NCBI GenBank assembly: GCA_037013685.1
Contig: CM072891.1
Coordinates: 620,001 to 684,000, forward strand
From: Acridotheres tristis
Taxonomy: Eukaryota > Chordata > Aves > Passeriformes > Sturnidae
Reading direction: 5' to 3'
Length of the DNA stretch: 64,000 nt
The position numbers and the translations under genes were made by a program. Below the pieces are notes generated by a model. That model saw nothing but the letters and a program-made list of their open reading frames with translations, was not told where the DNA came from and ran no database searches. Below, piece by piece: positions 21,743-36,700 of this stretch (position 1 is its first letter; the number at the start of each line of letters is the position of its first letter).

Positions 21743-24700
21743 GTGGAAAATAAGCCTTTTAATTTCAACAAAATTTATATTCAGTAAGTCCTTCTTTATC
21801 TCCAAATAGTCTTGAGCAAGAACTAAAATGAAACTTATTGCATAGTACCTTTTTTATTGTTTGTGCTACATCATCATCAGCAACATCTTCCAAAGCTGGC
21901 TTCACATTCTCTGGACCATAGACAAGACAATTGAACAGTGTTTTGGAAAAGAAACCAGGAGATGGACCACCATGAACCAGAGAAACTGCAATCATTTTAC
22001 CAGCTTCAAAATAAAGATTTTCTTCTAGAGCTGCAAAAAGAAAAATATGTTTATTTATATGCATAGAAGTTATTTCTAATCCTCATTTTTTAATAGCAAA
22101 TGTCATAGTGCTTTTTTTAATGACTTTTTCTATCTTCTGATAGTTCAAACTGTAAGACCATATTTTTACATAGGAGTACCATGTTCTTTTATACCAACTC
22201 TTCAGTCACTATCAAGGTTTGGGAGATGTAACTTCCTCTTCCACTTTACACCCAATACATATTTAATTCTGAAGCATAAGAACTCAAAGAAGCTAACTTG
22301 GGGTCTTTGGGGAGCACGCTATGAGAAAAAAATCTTCTAGAAATTTGAGGAAAGATAAATGATTAGCAGAGAAAGTGAGTTCAGAAGAAATTAATTTAAA
22401 AGAAAACAAATACACTAATTAAAAAGTTTTAAGTCCAGTTATATGCTGTTTTTCAATGGTTGTCATCAACTTTTCCAACCAACCCAATTTTTTAAAATTA
22501 AAAATCCACACACCATCTCCCTTTAGAATTGAAAAAATAAAAAAAATCAATCCCCAATTTTTATCCTTCAGGACTATACCAGTGAACTGACACTCATACT
22601 GGCTGAAGACTGAAAAATATTTTAAGATATATACTTCTCAATATATTTTTGAACAAAGCAACTAATTACCTTGAAAATCAAGCGACAAATTCTTTCCAGA
22701 AGAGCCCTCAAACAATGATGAATTCTGAAGGTGAAGCATTAACAACTGGAAGAAATGGTGTTTTGATGCAGCAAAAGTATTTGTCTTCGATGTATTTTTG
22801 CAGTTGGAGAAACTTACTTCAATAGTGTTTGTGGGACTGAAGATGCGCTGTCTAAACCCTTTTAAAGCACTACTCCAAATATTTTCTGCATTGATGTTAA
22901 GTCTTGTTGGTTTTGTTTTAACTTGTACCTTTAACTCCTTCAGTATATTACAAACTTCCCTTCTTTGCTCTCCTAAACGCCTACAAGAAAATTGCATGTA
23001 TTTTCAGATGAAAGCTGTAATTCGTAATTAGCAACAGTTACACAAAAACCATTTTAAGTCTGCTAAGAAGAACACTTCTTTAAAGACTGTGGCACGTTCA
23101 GGTATTGCCTGAATTATATCAGTAAAACATTTAGCATAGATTTAAAAAATTTTAACACTGAAGTAGCAAGTTTTAAGGTACCTCCCAAGAACTGAAAAAA
23201 GGAGGTAGAAATAATTACCCAGGCATAAAACAGATTTTCTTAATTCAGTGACTCCAATACAGTGCCAAACAATTCTCACACAATGAGCTGACATTTAAAC
23301 AAAGTGAAACAAGTGAGAAATTGAAAAGTTTATCATTTTACATTAAAGATGTTTTGCAACCAAATTAGAACAATCTTTGTCACTACAATAAAAAAACAGA
23401 TTTGAGTAGGAAGAAAATTCTAATTTAAAAAAAGCAAGATGTTTTCTTTGTTTTCTAGCTTCCAACCAAAATGATCTCAAATGCCATATCTACTAGAAAT
23501 AACTCATTCCCTCATCAGAATTTTTAGCACATCAGGTAGAATCCATAAATTAACTACTCACAAGAGGATAATGAATTTTATGTTCTTAAAAACTGAATAT
23601 TCTGTGTTAAAACGTGTTGTTTTAGCACTAACTTCAGTACAATCATGAACTATTCATATGGTACAGATATAAAACCATTAAATATTCAGGACACATCTAA
23701 TTAGAAGAAAGCAATTAGGATTCTTTGTATTCCCTATTTTCTAAAGAATGTTTAGCCATGCATCAGTAAGGACAAATATGCATTTCTGGGTTTTGATCCC
23801 CTCACTGCCTAACCTAAAAATTCTCAGTAGGTTTCATTCTTTTCTCCTCACACTCCTCTAGCATTTATTAATAGTGGAAGCCTTTCTCAAGCTTCAGTTT
23901 TTAAGTGTATACTCATGTTATTTTTGCAGTGACTATATACATATATACACACAAATATATATGCATACTGTATATAGTCACAGAAATATATATGGATACT
24001 GGATATACACAAACACACACACAGAGACACCTCCCCCACGTGTTCTGTAGGAAATACAGTATAAAGCCATGTGCTAGATTACTCTTCAAAATCAGAAAAA
24101 TAGAAGAAATACCTGTGCCTCAGGGACCAGTTCCTGTTTGACATCATTGGAGATAAGGACATTGTCACTCTGTCGGATGCTGGATGTTCTCGGTGTGAGC
24201 ACGGTGACAAGTTCTGGCACATTATCTTTGGCGATCTATAAGCCAAAACAGTATTTCAAGAAGAGATACAACTACTTCAAGATACTTCCTATTTCAAGGG
24301 AGCAGTATAGTCTCCCTCTAAATCAGTACTGAATCTCATTTGTATCTCCATTTCCATGAAGCCCACCAGCTCCTGAACTACAATTTTTAAAATAATAGTT
24401 CAGCATTTTATTACATTATGGTCTTAGGATGTGTTTTTAGTCGCATCTTTTACATCAGACAAAAGTCCTGACTAACACAGTATGTAAAAACTAAAAATAT
24501 TAGTTTCTACAAATTTGAAAAGTTTTTATTAAAGCAGAGGAAAACATTATAATGAACATCCTTAAGTCAGACTTCTCGAACACTATTAAAATAGCAAAAA
24601 ATACCAGTAAGCAAACTTAAAGCTTTGCTGTTTGTATACTAGTTACCACTAAATTGTTAAAAAGCAAGGATCTATCTTTACCAAACTAAAAAGTGGTTCA

Positions 24701-27700
24701 CATGCCACCAAATCCAAATAACTATAGCAAATTTCCAGAGTCCATGGCTTACTCAGAAAACTTCAATCACTAAACTTTATTCCAATTTCATTTGATTTGC
24801 AAATCAATATAAGTTTCTCCTACAGAATAAGCCATCATTTCCTCATGTTTAAGTGTTATTTTACACAATAATCAGTTTCTGTGAGAAAACAGAAAATTAC
24901 ACACTGGAGTAGAAAATTGCGTGGAGATCCAGAAGACTGCCGAGGGAACTTTGGAGATGGCTCTTCCAGGATACAAGTTGTTCCATTTGTCTTTTCAGAG
25001 GTACCCAAAGAACGCTTTTTCTGTTTGCTATACTTTCCTGTATGATTACATGATATTAATTTAATGAATTTGCTATTTGTAAAGAAGTGTGCTTATATAA
25101 CTTTAAAATTATCAGTCAAGAAATCACTGTCACACCCATAATTTTACCTGATTTTGCAAAGATACTTCTGCATTCCATGCACTCCCAGTTTTCTTCCCAT
25201 GACCTCATAGATGAACAGGCCAAGTGAGTCCCACGAGAGCCGCAGTACTGGCAACGCTTTATTTCCCATTTACTAAAATGAAAAACTTAGGTATTTAGAA
25301 TTAGATAGAAGAATGAGGCTAATTAAAACAAAGACTACTCAACAGTAAGTGCAATCCAGACACTAAACCAACAAAGCATAATTTTATCAGTCTGGTAGAA
25401 CTGATTCTAATCAAGGAGACTTTCTTCATGCAAGATGTAGCCATAAGTGGCTGCAAGAAGAAAAAAAAACTACTCCAATGTTCCAGCATCTTGCATTGAA
25501 TGAGACTGTAAGTACTCCTCTGTCCTGAAGTCAACAGATTGCAGGCACTATTTTCTCCTCATCCTGCTAGTCAGCAAAATCTTCTGCGTTTTATGAGTAT
25601 CCCCCACAGCCAGCTTTTCCAAAATGGTGAATCTTTTAAAGGAGAGCTCTGAGGGAAACATTCAAACTGATCGTCTTTACAATACTTTAACAATAACTTC
25701 TTGTAAAGACTGTAAGTATTTTAACACTTATTGAACTGCTGCATTAAAATCTGAATGATACATACACAACATTCATTTAGGCACATGCTACGTTGATGCA
25801 CAAATTCTACTTCAGCCTGTAAAAAATGAGGACAAGGACAAGGTAAATGATAACCCCTTAAATTTGTTTTTCATGGCTTTTATAACCAGATGAAGTTAGA
25901 GAAATTTGTATTGAAATAGGATTATATTGAGTTAAACAAACACTACTTGGACAGTGTGTTGGCTTGACATTAAAACCTGACGCCAAAAAATATCAAAACA
26001 TTTAAGTAAATAAAAATAAAACTAATAAATAGCAACAGTGAAATATGTAAAAAAACTAATTCCATCCTAAGTTATACTTTCCTGCTAAAGTATCATACCT
26101 ATCAGGTTCATTATAATCTCTTCCTTTCCTGCAGAGACATCTTTTAACATCACAGTGTTGATAACAATGCAGTAAGTCTTGATATGCATTTTCTTCAAGT
26201 TCCCAAGACGCATCCCTGTGAACAAGGCAGAAGACTGGATATCAGAACTCTATTTCTGACTGTTTCAATGGGTTACTCTGTATTTTGAAAAACACAATAA
26301 ACATAAGAATACATTTCAATCACGTCACGTTGTAGGTAACAGACAGGGGTTCTAAGTAACTGAGAGAGGGAAGAAAAGTCTAGTACCTAAAATAATACTA
26401 TAAAACACAGACAGACTTTTTCTTAAGTTACTTGGATTTCAAGTGTTTATTTTTCACATGACCTCAGTGTTTGTCTCTGTTCCTTTTTTCTCTCACAGAA
26501 AACAAGGATATTTGTTTAGGCAGCTCATTCAAGTTACTGCTGAAACTGGTTTCATGAATGGTAACTTGGAATGTTCCAGGCCAGGACAGCAAAGTTCATA
26601 AATTTTGAATTCTTCTTCTTCTCCAGAATCTAAAGCTTTTGTAGCAAGAGGGAATTAATGGTGCTCTCTGGAGAGAATAATAATTACTAAGGGATAATAG
26701 TCTAACAAAGAAATATCATTCTGATCTCTTTCTGTCATATTTTGAGCCTTGTCAGGTGATAGAAATAGGAAAAACAGCTCGGAATTTTGGAAGCAGTTAT
26801 TGCACTAATATAACCTTTGCAATCCCTTGGCAGAAGATAGAAGCTGTATGGCTGAGTAATCAGTCAATTACAATTCTGTCTTGACAGAAATTCAGATAAT
26901 TAAACTTGTGCACAGAAAATACACTTCTAACCAATCTCTATGTTAAGGAAAAAATATTCTATTTTAAGAAGTGCTTTTATCTTCTAATGTGGTTTAAAGT
27001 TCAATCATAGTATTAAAAATGATTTTTCAGAGCTTCCTGTTTCATGTTTGAGATAAATAATTTCACCTTTGCCAATTTTTATGCAAATCTAAAAGGAAAC
27101 AGGCTACTCCTTACCAAACTGAACAATGCTACAATTGAAGGTAGAACCAACGTTTCATATATTAATAGTTGAAGTTCTGTAGAATAAAATAAGTGCTTAG
27201 AACAGTCTATCAAAGTTTTCATACAAGAATAATCATTAACAAAATAACTTACCTTTCTGGAATGTGTATGCCCATTCTCAACATTTCTTTTTGAAATTTG
27301 TCCTTGTTATTACATACTGTGCACCTAAAGAAAAATAGCCCAGCACTCAAAGCTTGATACTGTGCCAAGAAAAAAAAAAAAAAAAAACACAACAAAGAAA
27401 CCAGACCAATTATTGAATTACTACCATCCTTAAGATGCAATAAATTATGTCTTAATATTGAGACGCATTACATTCATGGATACTGTCTGACATGGGTGTT
27501 AAAGCTGCTATCAATCATGATGTGACTTGACATTAAAGCAAAAGGCAAGGATTTTCTTTTCCTTTAGAGGAAAGTGCTTATATGCTAGAGTAAGGTTCAT
27601 AAACAAAAGCGCCATCCTTTTCAGTCAACCTCTCCATATCCAGTGTAAGTTTACAGAAAGAATGTTGCAACTTTTTCTAGTCCTGGATTCAGCCAAACAG

Positions 27701-30700
27701 AACTGATGATGGATAAATTACATTTTTAGCACTCAGATTCTGCACATAATGACTTGCAGGAAAGCAACTGCATAGGTTGAACTTCAGTTCCTGAAAGTAG
27801 TAAAAGCATAAAGTATATACCATACATAGACATGGAGAGGCCACAGGGGGAGAAAAATTAATAGCATTAAAAGCTCAAAATCCTTTTGTGCCCATGACAC
27901 AATTTTAGCACTGTTCTTCAAACCTAATATACTTCATATCTACTGCATACACTTAACAGTATGCAATTGTTCCATTATTTTTAAACAGAAATGTGATCTC
28001 CATGGTTGCAAAAAGCATGAAAGGGAAAACCTGTATTACCTGCAAGCATTCTCGATGAAACCAAGCATTTTTACAGCAAGGACTTCTCAATACAGTGTAT
28101 ACTGGAAGATGTTCAACCAAATCCAGGCATATTGTGCACTGTGAAGCTCCTCTAAGTTCTTTATCCGTAAACTCTTGGACTGGTCTATGCTCCCAACAGT
28201 AAGATCTAAAAACAGTAATTCATGGTTCCCTTAACAAAATAACATTTTAAGAATCTTCTTCATAAAGTTTGAAGACAGTAAAATTAATTCATTAATCCAT
28301 TTTTCATGAGTAAGTGCTATGCAACAAGCTAAAAATGCAGACATAATGGTTTTGGCTAGGCTAGAGTTAAATTTCTTAATAGTAGCTTGTATGGTGACAT
28401 TTTGGATTTGTGAGGAAAACAAAACATTTTTAGACATCTGATATTAAGCCGATTTCCCCTGCAGTCCATCTCTAATAAACTTAGAAACACAACAAAAGGG
28501 TAGGCACTGTTTTGGCTGCTGAGATACACAGGTAGCCAAAGCTCTGCCACTTCAAAGGCACAGGAGACAGGTAAACAAAAAACCCAAATCGACCATTACG
28601 CAGTCTATTTCAGAGTTCAGAATTTACTGTTCCATTTTATAAACAGCTTAACTACTTGTATAAGGTCATGTATTTAAGAGTGTTGAGAATTGAGTTTATA
28701 AATATTAGGTATGCAATATAACTTTCACTTTCATGCCTTCCACAAATCGGGTATTTATTTTCTAGATAATACGGCATTTGCAACTATCAGCCTATCCAAT
28801 AACAGACCATAAAAGAAACCCAAGTCCTGTATAAATAAAATAAATTGAAAATGGAAAATCAACAAAGCCCCAAAACTCACCTGAAGTCTTCCATAAACTG
28901 GAAAATGCATTCCCTTTGTAACCCACAAGGAAAATGGTAACTTCGTTTGCATTTAGGAGCTACACATCCAATTGAAGCTCCCTTTTTCTTACAGATATTA
29001 CATTTCTAGAAATAATTTGTTTTGGAAACAGAGGATTAACATTTCAAATACAAATAAAATTACAGGAATTAAACCAATAGAAACGTTACAAAAATGGTAA
29101 GAAAGAATAGTAGCTAATAGATTGAAACTGTGACAAGACTAATGGGTTTTAGCTCTGTTGCAATGAGTAAACATATGCCATTATTTCACACACTTTATGT
29201 ATTGGCTTATATGCCTCATGACTTGTGACATGAAAGATAAAATGTAAGTTATTTTACCAGTACCTATATTTTATAGGGGTATAATAGGCATACACATATA
29301 TACTTATATATAGGTATCTATAAATTATTTACTGTCAGCTTCAAGCTCGGCACAATGTCATGAGGTATTATGAAAGTTTAATTCACTCTTACATATCTGC
29401 AAGTCACCCAAGGAATAAAAATAGCTGCAAACTGTAGAGGCCCTGGGAAGCTGACTTCAGTTGTGGGATGGATTGTAATGGAGCATCCAGGCCACACTGA
29501 TCTCAGAGATACTCACTAGGCTTCAGTCTGAACAAACTGCACTGGACTAAGCCTCTCTTGAGGCTCATCAGAAACACTGTCCATTCCCAGGAACTAACAG
29601 GTATCTAACGACCTCCTGTTTTAAAACAAACAGCCTTAGAAACTTATTTTTCTTGCCTGAATAACAACCCAAGTGGAACAGTATTGTTACTGAAACTTCA
29701 GAGAAAGTTACCAACTCAAATTGCAGCCAGGATGGAAAATCACTGTAACTACAGCCCACTCTCTTGTGGCCCTATAAACAGTGGTCCAAAGTGAGACCCT
29801 TGGAGCTCTTGATTTCCAGAAGACAAGGGGCTAATGTGTATGTCTCAAACACTGATAACCACGTGGCTCTGGAGCCAACCAACGACTGCTGGTAGTAACA
29901 CACAAGAACGGTTGGTGATAACCAAGGACTATTGGTACTAACACACCCTGAGAACAAGATTTGACTGGAGTGGAGGGCCCGGCAGATATTCACTATACTG
30001 TGAGAAAGAACCACAACACAGCACAGTGCAAGCACAAGAACATGTGGCAGGAAGTGGGCATGGATTACAGGTCAGGATTTGGACTCCCAAAGCCCTCAAA
30101 ACCCATTTCCAGAAAGGCGTGAAAGAACAGACTGCTCATGGTAACTAATTGACACAGAAAGAAAGAAATCTACCTTTGAGGTGGAGAAACTTATTCCCAA
30201 AAAGGTAGCACCCCCCCACAAAGCCCATGCCAGTTTCCATGCCAAGTATTTAACAGACTAATAAAACTTTGTGATCTCTAGTGGAGTCTCTGACTTTTGC
30301 CACTCCTTTTGCCCAACTTATGAGCATTATGTATCTTTATGAGCCCATTACAAGCATTTACGAATCTTAGGTGCTTTCTTCCCTTTAACGGTGGATCATT
30401 ACAATTCTGGCAGGGCTTTTTTTCCTTGCAGCTCCAACAGATCCAATATACTTGTTACCTAAACATAAAATTCAGGTGCTTGAATGGACTCAGCACATTG
30501 ACCATTGGAGGAAGAAAACAAGCCCCATGGGCTTGTACTAAGAGCACTTCAAAGTTACCTTTTTCCTCTTGTAAATACCAAAGACACAATTCTTACCAGT
30601 TTTGCAGCTCTCTTTACTTCTTTTCTAATATCCGTGATTAAAAATCCATCTACACCTTCATCTTCTTCACCTCTCTGCCAAATGCCACTTGACATCAACT

Positions 30701-33700
30701 ACAAAAACAAATAAAGTATTTCAAAATATCCACCTAACCTAAAGATATAAAATTACATACACTCTGCTTGTCAAGTAAGAGAGAAGCTTAGTCAAAAAAA
30801 GCTCACATGGAAATGTTTTAAAGGATTAAGAACCTGGCATAAAATACATTTTTGTCAGACACGACAATAACCAGTAAAATGAAAATAAATATTTCATAAC
30901 ATCAAAGAATTGTATAATACCGTAGGACCAGAGACAGTGTATTTTACCTTCCTTTTTGAAGCATACCGACTATTCAGATAATTTTCAGACAATTACTTTC
31001 AGCATATAAATTTTCAGAGGAAGTAAAATTAAATTAGCTTAGTTAATATGAATGACAATTGTGCTGTGGAGATAATGAAGCACAGTAGGAAGTAACTGTA
31101 CTGAAGTGTCACCTAAGAGGAAAAGTAATTCGTTTTAGAGGAGATTTAAATAAACACAGAATCAAGTAACTAGGCAAATCAGAAGAGCCTGATGATAATT
31201 TAAAGTTAGGCAGCTACATTACAATCTTCAAATAACTGAAGAGTTTCACAACTTGATGCCGTGTATATTCTTTACAATCTTGTTTTATAATTTCAACACA
31301 GCACAATTTAAAGTAGTTTTATCAATATTTTACTCAAATAAATGTAAGATTATATACCCAAAGCAATTAACTATATTTTCCCAACTGTGAGACGTTTGGC
31401 AAAGAATAATTAAACTGTCACTAATGTGCCTCTTAGTAGAGCTCTTCTCCTATATAACATAAACTATATTTAAGTAAAATCACAGGGCTTTGCTCATTTT
31501 TAAAAGAAGTAGAGACAAAAAATGTAAAAGATGCTATGATGATCTTCCTGCAGTTAAAATACCTTATAAGTCCTAACGCTTGGTATTGCATACATGCCTT
31601 TTCCTAGTTGCTCATCAGGGTAGGATTTTTTCTTATCATTTGATATGGCCTTATATATGAGACAAAATTACCACTAACATGGTATAATGGCCTCTATTTC
31701 CTTACAGCTGCTTAAAATTTATTTAAAAACAATTATCTATATTTTCATGTAACTAGAAAACCTCCACTCTCCTTAGTTTTTAAAAGATTCAGTATCCAAA
31801 CTATTAAACCATCTACAATCAACAGTCTTTAAAGAGCTTGTTGAGAAAACATACCCTCTATATTACCTCTGATGCTCGACACTCACTTTACAGCTGGGGA
31901 GAACAATTCAAATTATATTTATTAACAAACAAAAAGACTTTTTTCGTAAAGTAGTAATATTATTCTAAAGACCTGCAAAAATTTAGAGTTTGACAGGAAG
32001 TTTAAGTATACCTTTAAGAATATGAATCTCAGAAAACGTCAAGGGTGCTAACCAAAGCTGCAGGTTATATCCACAGCTTTGTTTAAATTATAAACTTCTA
32101 TTGATTAGTGAAGCTGTACTAATATGATCAACAAGGTACATATAACTTAACTCAGAATTAGGACTTAAGTGTTCCAATGCTCTGTGTAATGTCAGAGAAC
32201 AGCTCACAGCCACTAAGAGCTATTGAGAAATGAGAAAAAAACCTTTTCTGTACTTTGCCCACACTGTGTGGAATTTCCACATTTCAAATTTTGAAACGAC
32301 ACTTTTCTTATAGGAGGGAATATGTAGGTGTAAACTTTGTCTTAACATGTACCTTCATTGCTATTTGCTATGATAGGTTGGGAGAATGAATGAATTCCTT
32401 TGAATGGACCACGAATAGAATTTAGCTTTGAATAAAGGTTTGTTGGGATTTACGAATTTCATCTGCTGCACCAGACAAGTACAAGCCTTCAAGGCTATGA
32501 GTTAAAGCTCACATTTCAAGCTTTACAACAACAGAATTGTTACAACAACAGGACAGGTTATTAGTATTAAATACTTGTACCTTCTTTTCCTCCAAATAAA
32601 ACAGGAAACGCCAAGATCAATACCATACACTTACCAAACAGTAATAATGAACAGTGAGATTGTATTCCACATAGGTCCTTTTTTCTCCATACTTTTCAGT
32701 GCAGTCATCTGTCCGTCCACAGAGAACACAGACTAAAATATAGAATCATGTTTAGAACCACAGTGAGTGTACTGGAATTACTATGGATCAGCTACAGAGC
32801 AGTAGCTTTCACCTCTTTTAATGCATCTTCAAGTAGATTACTGCATAAAGGACAGTAGATAGCCCTTACCTTAATGTTGAATTTTATAATAGATACAGAA
32901 GAATGTACTATCTGCTCCTCCTCTAGTTACTAGAAAGAAAATACTTCACCAGCCTGCTGGATTCAGGAGTGGTCTATCAGCCAAGTTAAATTTACATGCA
33001 GACTGTGCTCTCAATTGAAATACTCTTCCCAAAACACTCAAAGAGAATTATCAAATGGTCAACAATTTCCAGGTATATGTGAAATGTCATCTAGTTGTTT
33101 TTAGTACTATACATAAAGTCATCCCCATATTAGAATCCATGAATCAATCATTTCTTTGTCTACCTATGTGATAACCTTGGTGATCAGCAAGTGAATGGTT
33201 CCAAGCCATTTGCTACTATAGCTTTTAAAAATATTTATCTATATGAGAGAACACCCAATTCAACTAAAACCTTGAGGATTTCCCACTTACTGGAGTTTCT
33301 AGTCAGCTATCATAGTTCCACGGACTTTTAACAGCTTCCCTTTAATTCCCAGTAGATGTATAAAATATATTTATAATATTCTAGATTAAGAACAGTCACC
33401 ATAGTAGTAAGAATAGGGTTATTGCTTCAGCCTAAGAAAGTCCTGAATGGTACATCTCAAACACAGCTCTGTGGGATTTGGCTGCTAAATTCACAAGGTT
33501 ACTTTCTTAAAACATCTGCAGAAAATACTATTTTAAAATAGTCTAATTACAGCAAACAAACCAAAGGCAGTCTGTAAGTTATTTCTTTTCCATTTCCTGA
33601 GACAAGTGGTGGTTCCAACACAATTTCACAGAACGGTTAGGTTTGGAAGTAACCTCTGGAGATCATCTGGTCCAACCCCCTGCAAGGCAGGGCCACCCAG

Positions 33701-36700
33701 AACAGGTAACAAAGGACCTTGTGCAGGTGGGTTTTGGGTGTCTCCAGAGAGGGAAAGTCCATGACCAGTCTGTTCCAGTGCTCTGCCACCTTCAATGTAT
33801 AGAAGCTCTTCCTAATGCTGAGGGGGAACTTCTTGTGTTTTAGTTCATGACCATTGCTCCTCATCCTGTCACTGGGCATCACTGAAGAGTCTGGCACCAT
33901 CCTCTTGAGGTGGCCCCTGCCTCTGAGATATTTATATGGGTTAATGAGATTCCCTCTCAGTCTTTTCTTCTCCAGACTAAACAGGTCCAGCTCCCACAGT
34001 CTCCTCATGAGAGAGATGCTCCAGACCCCAAATCATCTCTGTGGCTTCTGCTGAACCCTCTCAGGAGCTCCCTGTCTTTCTTGTACTGAAGAGCCTCAAA
34101 CTGAACACAGTAATTCGTTTACTGGAAACTCACCTGCTCTTTGAGCCCAAATAAAGCAAGTTATAACTAGCATAATATATGCAGAATAAGTATTTCTGAA
34201 ATTATTTGATAAAAAACTTTACTCACATGTGCTTTGAGCATCAAAATTATTCGTTTTACTCATCTTGAGTTGTTCCAGCTGTCTGTAATGCAAAAGAAAC
34301 AAGGTATTAAATACATCCAGTGAACATTATACACTCCTTTTCCATTTTATTTAAAATTGCAAAAAAAAGCACATAAACTCAATAAACTAAAAGCAGCATT
34401 ATGAGAAAATAATATTATAATTCAACTGTTATTGTGAGAGATAGAGGTTCAGAAAGCAGGATGCAATTGTCCAGAAAAAAATTTGTAGACCACTGAGAGA
34501 TACAGAAACTTTTACCTATTTCCTCAAACTAACAATATATTTTATTTTCAGAAGAGAAAATAAAGTCCAATACAACGGCTAGTTATCTACAAACTTAATT
34601 GTACAGAAGAGTTCTTACTTATTTTAAGTAACAGAAATAATAAGTCTACACAGGTAACACAGGAAACAGCTCTGACTTCTGCTCAAATAAAGACTGTACT
34701 AACACAAAGAATTTGGAAACAAAAAAACCACAACTGTGTAGTGATGCGACTATGAATATAACCTCCACTGTTTGGAGAAAATGCAGGAACCTGGCCTAAT
34801 CGGAGAAATCCTGATCTACAAGTCAAAGGCAAAAAAAAAAACCCAAAAGAACTAAAAAGGTGAGGAATCCAAAACTGGGACATGCATACAAGGGAATTTA
34901 TACCATATAGGATAATGTATTTTACATTTTGAAGCGGAAAGTAATTTACTTAGGAACACTGATCTAACTTGCATTTCTTTGCATGTTCTTTCTAGGAACA
35001 CATCTGTAGATCTTTGACTTACCTTCCCTTAGGAAGCTGAAGAAAGCATTAGCTAAGTTCTGCAAGCCAAGAATCACAAGTGATGGCCTGTATCTCCAGG
35101 CTAGATCTCAGGTTGGCACAGACAATTCCCTCTCGAAGTGAGTAACAGGGAAGCAGCCAGTAACAAACCCAAGGTTCAAACCAGAAGCCTGACAGACTGC
35201 TAGCTATCTGTGGTCTGGTATTAATAGTTTGGGTGACTGCCAGGTATCAGCCTCAGGAACAAACTTTAGGCTAATTCAAACTATTGCAAATAAAGCACTG
35301 TAGCAATTTTACTGGACATTTAGGGAAGGAGGCACATTAAGAAAGAAAAAGAAAGGGAGGCAGAAGGCAAATGCCCCATGCCATTAAGAACAGGAGTAGG
35401 TGCACAAAGCAGCTTGGCCACAAAACGGTCTAAAAGGAAAACAAACCAAAAAGCACCACCACTAAATCAGATGAAAAGGTTCCTAAAGACACAACACACT
35501 GACAGCCAGATTAAATAAGTGACTCCATTTTCCCAGAAACACATTTCCCTTTTTCTAAATTAAAAAGGAATAACTATACTTAATCAGGTACGGAGGGAGC
35601 AAAAGAGAAGCACAGAGCTCACACACATTCCCTTTCTTCAGGATTTCCTCAGGATGGTCACTGCAAGTTTCACCATTCCCAAGCTCCTGCGGTAATACAA
35701 CAAAGAAACTACCTGCACATGGCCACACAAGCCGAGACTGTTTTGGTAAAAAGCCCTACAGGTGGGCAAAGCACATATGTGGCTGGAAACAATAAAATCA
35801 CCTCCCCACCTTTCCTCGGCTCCAGCAAAATAGAAAGAAAAAAGAAATCATTACACCACCCCCATCCTCAATTCCCTCTACTTTTCACAAATTCTTTCAG
35901 GTAAGTGAACCCAAAGTTCGAATTTACAAGTTAAAAGATACGCGGATCACCACTGAGACCCCCTGCATAAGTCCTCTGGGGCTTTTCACAGGAACAAAGC
36001 AATTCCTCATAAGTCTTGTTTGCAAGACAGGAACGACCACATTATCGCCCAGTGTCTAGAAAACTGGTGTAAACAAAAGGTATCTACTTTGCCTAAACAG
36101 GCTAGAAAAGTCCTCAGAGTGGGTGTTTAGATTTTGCTAAATTCTGTAATTTTTTTACCACTCCATAACCTAAGGCGTTTCGAGAGTCTTTTAACTTGAT
36201 GTTGAAAAAGAAAAAACAAAGCCAACCCCAAGAAGCACGATATCAGGCACACATTTTCCCCAGCACAGGAACAAAGGAACTCTCCCCAAGCCATCCGTGC
36301 ACCCTGTGTGTCCTGCATTTGCAGGCCGTGGGACCTCCAGGTCACCCTGCGCTCACTCCGGCTGCCGTGCCCCGACAAAGACGCGTCTTTGGGCACGCAG
36401 CCCCGGGCGGCGCGGGAGCGCTCCGGGCACGGCCCGAGGAGCGGAGCACCGGGGCGCAGGCGGCCGCGCTCCCCCCGCCGGGCACAAGGGCCACAGCACG
36501 TCCTGGGCACGACCCCCGCCCGCTGCCCTCCCGTGCGCACTCCGCGTCTCCCCGGCACGCCGCCCGTCTCCCGCTAGCGCGCAGCCAAGACGGAGCACGC
36601 TGAGTTAGTTACTCCCGGAGCTCCTGCCGCTCCGAGCGGCGGCTCCCCAAAGCACGGGCTGGGAGAATACCGCACCGCGCTCCCCGCACGGCCAAAGAAG

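Noticed and set aside
24113..24235. Using the +1 frame of the extra G2E3 exon
   Set aside because: It would require a different donor in exon 10 and would run into a stop shortly after entering exon 12, whereas the neighbour-consistent frame closes the whole 743-codon protein.
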